A stretch of DNA of 64,000 bases, taken from contig MU863895.1 in the NCBI GenBank assembly GCA_033296885.1, positions 186,001-250,000 of the forward strand, read 5' to 3'. The notes under the pieces were generated by a model. The model searched no databases. It worked only from the letters and a program-made list of their open reading frames with translations, and was not told the DNA's origin. Origin of the DNA: Triangularia verruculosa. Its lineage: Eukaryota > Ascomycota > Sordariomycetes > Sordariales > Podosporaceae. Below, piece by piece: positions 61,263-64,000 of this stretch. Within the stretch, counting starts at the first letter, position 1. Each line of letters begins with the position of its first letter. A program made the position numbers and the translations under genes.

Positions 61263-64000
61263 ATGACCGAGCCATCATCCTCAAAATCACCAGCTCCCGA
61301 GCAACGTCTCCTTGCCGATGAGCCGGACTCAGACAATGACATCACTCCAAAAGCAACCCCAGGCCCTTCACAAGCCCATCAACCCCCAGAACCATCCTCT
61401 CCGCGAAGCCCGGTAGCTCATCTCAAAGACTCACTTAACAAAGCTCGTCACACTCTCTTCGGCGACCACCTCACCAACCCATTCGAGTACGATGACGAAG
61501 ACAACACCTCTGAAAATGAGTTGTTGCTAGACCCCAACCTCCCCGCCAACTACGAGGACCGTCACCAGCCTCTCCCCAGGCACTCCCTCTCCTCCATCCA
61601 CTCACACAAACGCCCCTCGCACGATGCCGGAGACGCAGCCGACGCCTTCGAGCTCGACTCCCTCAACTCCCAGGACCCACTAGACACCTCCGAACAGGAA
61701 GAAGAAGTCGAAAACTCACCCTACCCCGAAGTCCGCGCCGCCGTCTCACCCTACGACGACCCAACACTACCATGCAACACCATCCGCGCCTGGGCCATCG
61801 GCCTCTCACTCATCTTCCTCGGAGCCAGCATGAACACCCTTTTCTCCCTCCGCAGCCCCTCTATTTCTCTGGGAGCCCTCATCGCACAAGTCATCGCTTG
61901 GCCACTAGGCCACGGCTGGGCAAGATTCGTCCCCGATTACCACGTCAAGATCCCCTTCGTCAAAAAGAAACTCCGGCTCAACCCTGGGGAGTTCAACATC
62001 AAAGAACATTCCATCATCGTCGTCATGGCCAGCGTCTCGTTTGGCGTGGCCTACGCCACGGATATCATCCTCGCTCAAAAAGTCTTTTACAAGCAGGATT
62101 TTGGGTTGATGTGGCAGTTACTTCTGACGATATCCACACAAAGTCTGGGGTATGGCATTGCGGGTATGATGAGGAGGTTTTTGGTGTATCCGGCTAGTAT
62201 GATTTGGCCTGGGAACTTGGTTAGTGTCACGCTTATGAATGCGATGTATGAAGAAGAGGAAACGAAGGGGGGAGAGGGGGATGGGACGGTGCATGGGGGG
62301 AAGGGGGTGGGGATTGGGGGGAATATGCCTAGGTATAGGTGGTTTGGGATTGTCACGGCGGTCTCGTGTGTGTATTATTTTGTGCCTGGGTTTTTGGCGC
62401 AGTTTCTGAGTAGTTTTGCGTTTGTTACTTGGATGGCGCCGGAGAATGCGGTGGTGAATCAGTTGTTTGGGTATTCCACGGGACTGAGTCTGTTGCCGAT
62501 TACGTTTGACTGGACGCAGATTAGTGGGTTTGTGGGGAGTCCGTTGATTCCGCCTTGGTATGTCTCCTCTCTTATCACGGCGACAAAAAAGGGGGTGCTA
62601 ACATTAGATGGGATAGGCATGCTATAGCCAACACTATGATAGGTGTGCTCACCTTCTTTGTGTTTCTCGCGGCGACGCTGCACTACAGTGGGGCGTGGTA
62701 CTCGTGGTACTTGCCGATGAGCGACTCGAACACGTATGACAATACCGGGAAGCAGTATGATGTGTCGAGGGTGTTGTCGGCGGACTACAGGCTGGATGAG
62801 GAGGCGTATAAGAAGTACTCGCCGCTGTTTTTGAGCACGACGTTTGCGCTGTCGTATGGGCTGTCGTTTGCGGCGATTACGAGTCTGATTGTGTATACGT
62901 ATTTGCACCATGGGAGGACGATTTGGAGGCAGTATAGGAGCAGCACGACGGAGAAGGCGGATATTCATATGAAGCTGATGAGGAGGTATAAGGAGGCGCC
63001 GACGTGGTGGTATATGAGTTTGTTTGGGCTGGTATGTGTCTCTTGGTAATGGATATGCGAGTATGCTAACGTGGAAACAGATGCTGGGACTTGGTTTCCT
63101 GACCGTGCTGGCATGGCCGACGAACATGACTTGGTGGGCGTTCTTGCTGGCGGTGTTTATCTCTTTCATTTTCTCGCTGCCGATTGGCATTATTCAGGCC
63201 GTGACGAACAACCAGATTGGTTTGAACGTCCTGACGGAGTTTATATATGGATATATCCAGCCAGGAAGACCGTTGGGTCTCATGATGTACGGTCCCCTTT
63301 CCCCCATCGTATATTCATATTCACAACTAACATTTTGTGTGTATAGCTTCAAAACCTTCGGCTACATCACCATGTCCCAAGCCCTCACCTTCGTCTCGGA
63401 CCTCAAATTCGGGCACTACATGAAGATCCCTCCCCGAACCATGTTCATGGCCCAAGTCGTCGCCACCACCTTCTCCTGCTTCATCCAAGTCTTCACCCTC
63501 AACTACGCCCTCACCAACATCCCCGGTGTCTGCACCCCCACCCAGCCTGAGCACTTTACCTGTCCCGGAGGCAAAGTCTTTTTCTCTGCCTCTGTCATTT
63601 GGGGGTTAATCGGTCCAGCCCGTATCTTCTCCCCCGGGCAAATTTACTCTTCCCTCTTCCTCTTCTTCATCCTCGGCGCTGTTACACCTCTAGTAATCTA
63701 CCTCCTCGCCCGGAAGCGTCCAAAGTCATGGTTGAGGTTCTTGATGGCGCCACTGATCTTTGGAGGAGCAGGATCGATTCCGCCGGCTACACCACTGAAT
63801 TATCTAAGCTGGGGGATTGTGGGTTTTATTTTCCAGTACTGGATCAAGAAGAGGCATTTTGGGTGGTGGTCGAGGTTGAATTTCCTGACGAGCAGTGGGT
63901 TGGATTTGGGGCTGGCGCTGGCGACGCTGGTGATTTTCTTTGTGTTTACGCTGAATGAGATTGATCCGCCGAAGTGGTGGGGGAATGAGGTGGTGATGGG
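61263..64000 (+). CDS. OPT-family oligopeptide transporter, cut by window end
   Basis: OPT proteins are proton-coupled plasma-membrane importers of tetra- and pentapeptides or glutathione. Exons in view are 61263-62557, 62617-63031, 63081-63286 and 63347->64000 (introns of 59, 49 and 60 nt). All joins keep frame and family sequence: PPW|HAIANT, SLFGL|MLGLGFLTVLAWP, and PLGLMI|FKTFGYITMSQALTF. The N-terminal ~150 residues are disordered and acidic, ending in the OPT signature PYPEVRAAVSPYDDPTLPCNT. About twelve hydrophobic segments follow, with the conserved EFNIKEHSIIV segment and a SGLDLGLA segment near the end. The frame is still open at 64000 (after IDPPKWWGNEVVM), so only the last C-terminal residues are missing. 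Substrate not predictable. Confidence 0.92.

Noticed and set aside
1..64000. CRISPR arrays, prokaryotic operons, or a secondary-metabolite cluster
   Set aside because: The window is eukaryotic nuclear DNA with spliced genes; no regular direct-repeat/spacer array and no PKS, NRPS or terpene synthase core was seen.

Overview
The window is nuclear DNA of a filamentous ascomycete, most probably a Sordariomycete of the Sordariales (Neurospora/Podospora/Chaetomium type). The evidence is intron structure and gene content: nearly every conserved gene has one to three introns of 50-80 nt with GTRNGT-like donors, CTAAC/CTGAC branch sites and CAG/TAG acceptors. Intergenic DNA is C/T-rich upstream of genes and G/T-rich downstream, and the nearest homologues I recognise are those of Sordariales. 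Exon joins below were made by eye and checked only for reading frame and family motifs.

Left part (1-25.6 kb) is a gene-dense housekeeping block: the C-terminal part of a ZIP zinc transporter, tRNA-Thr(UGU), the SNF2/Sth1-type remodelling ATPase, WDR70, a phytanoyl-CoA dioxygenase-like protein, Swc5 of SWR1, a kappa-GST/DsbA-like protein, an HSDL2-like short-chain dehydrogenase, the 25-residue ribosomal protein eL41 (two coding exons), RNA polymerase I subunit A49, and the Abo1/Yta7/ATAD2 AAA-bromodomain ATPase.

Middle part (26-53.7 kb) is looser and partly accessory. It holds five related small coiled-coil genes that share a W-x-x-[YS]-[WF]-x-E-F helix and a C-terminal L-x2-R-x-E-x-(L/V)-E coil: four clustered at 26.6-31.3 kb and one at 38.5-38.9 kb. 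I do not recognise the family. Two of the five have an in-frame TGA just before the shared motif. Between them lies NTO1 (NuA3 acetyltransferase PHD protein); after them comes an LRR protein and then a 9.6-kb stretch with no recognisable gene. Three copies of a decayed tRNA-derived (SINE-like) repeat occur near 31.7, 51.7 and 52.3 kb, with a linked tail repeat.

Right part (53.7-64 kb) is dense again and rich in mitochondrial functions: PDX1 (E3-binding protein of pyruvate dehydrogenase), a two-TM mitochondrial membrane protein, dihydrofolate reductase, the bc1 assembly chaperone CBP3, tRNA-Val(AAC), mitochondrial 3-oxoacyl-ACP synthase CEM1, and an OPT oligopeptide transporter cut off by the window end. 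CEM1 feeds the mitochondrial fatty-acid/lipoate route that modifies lipoyl proteins such as PDX1. Five chromatin regulators (SNF2, WDR70, Swc5, Abo1, Nto1) lie within 36 kb. The most unusual content is the W-motif coiled-coil family and the tRNA-derived repeats.
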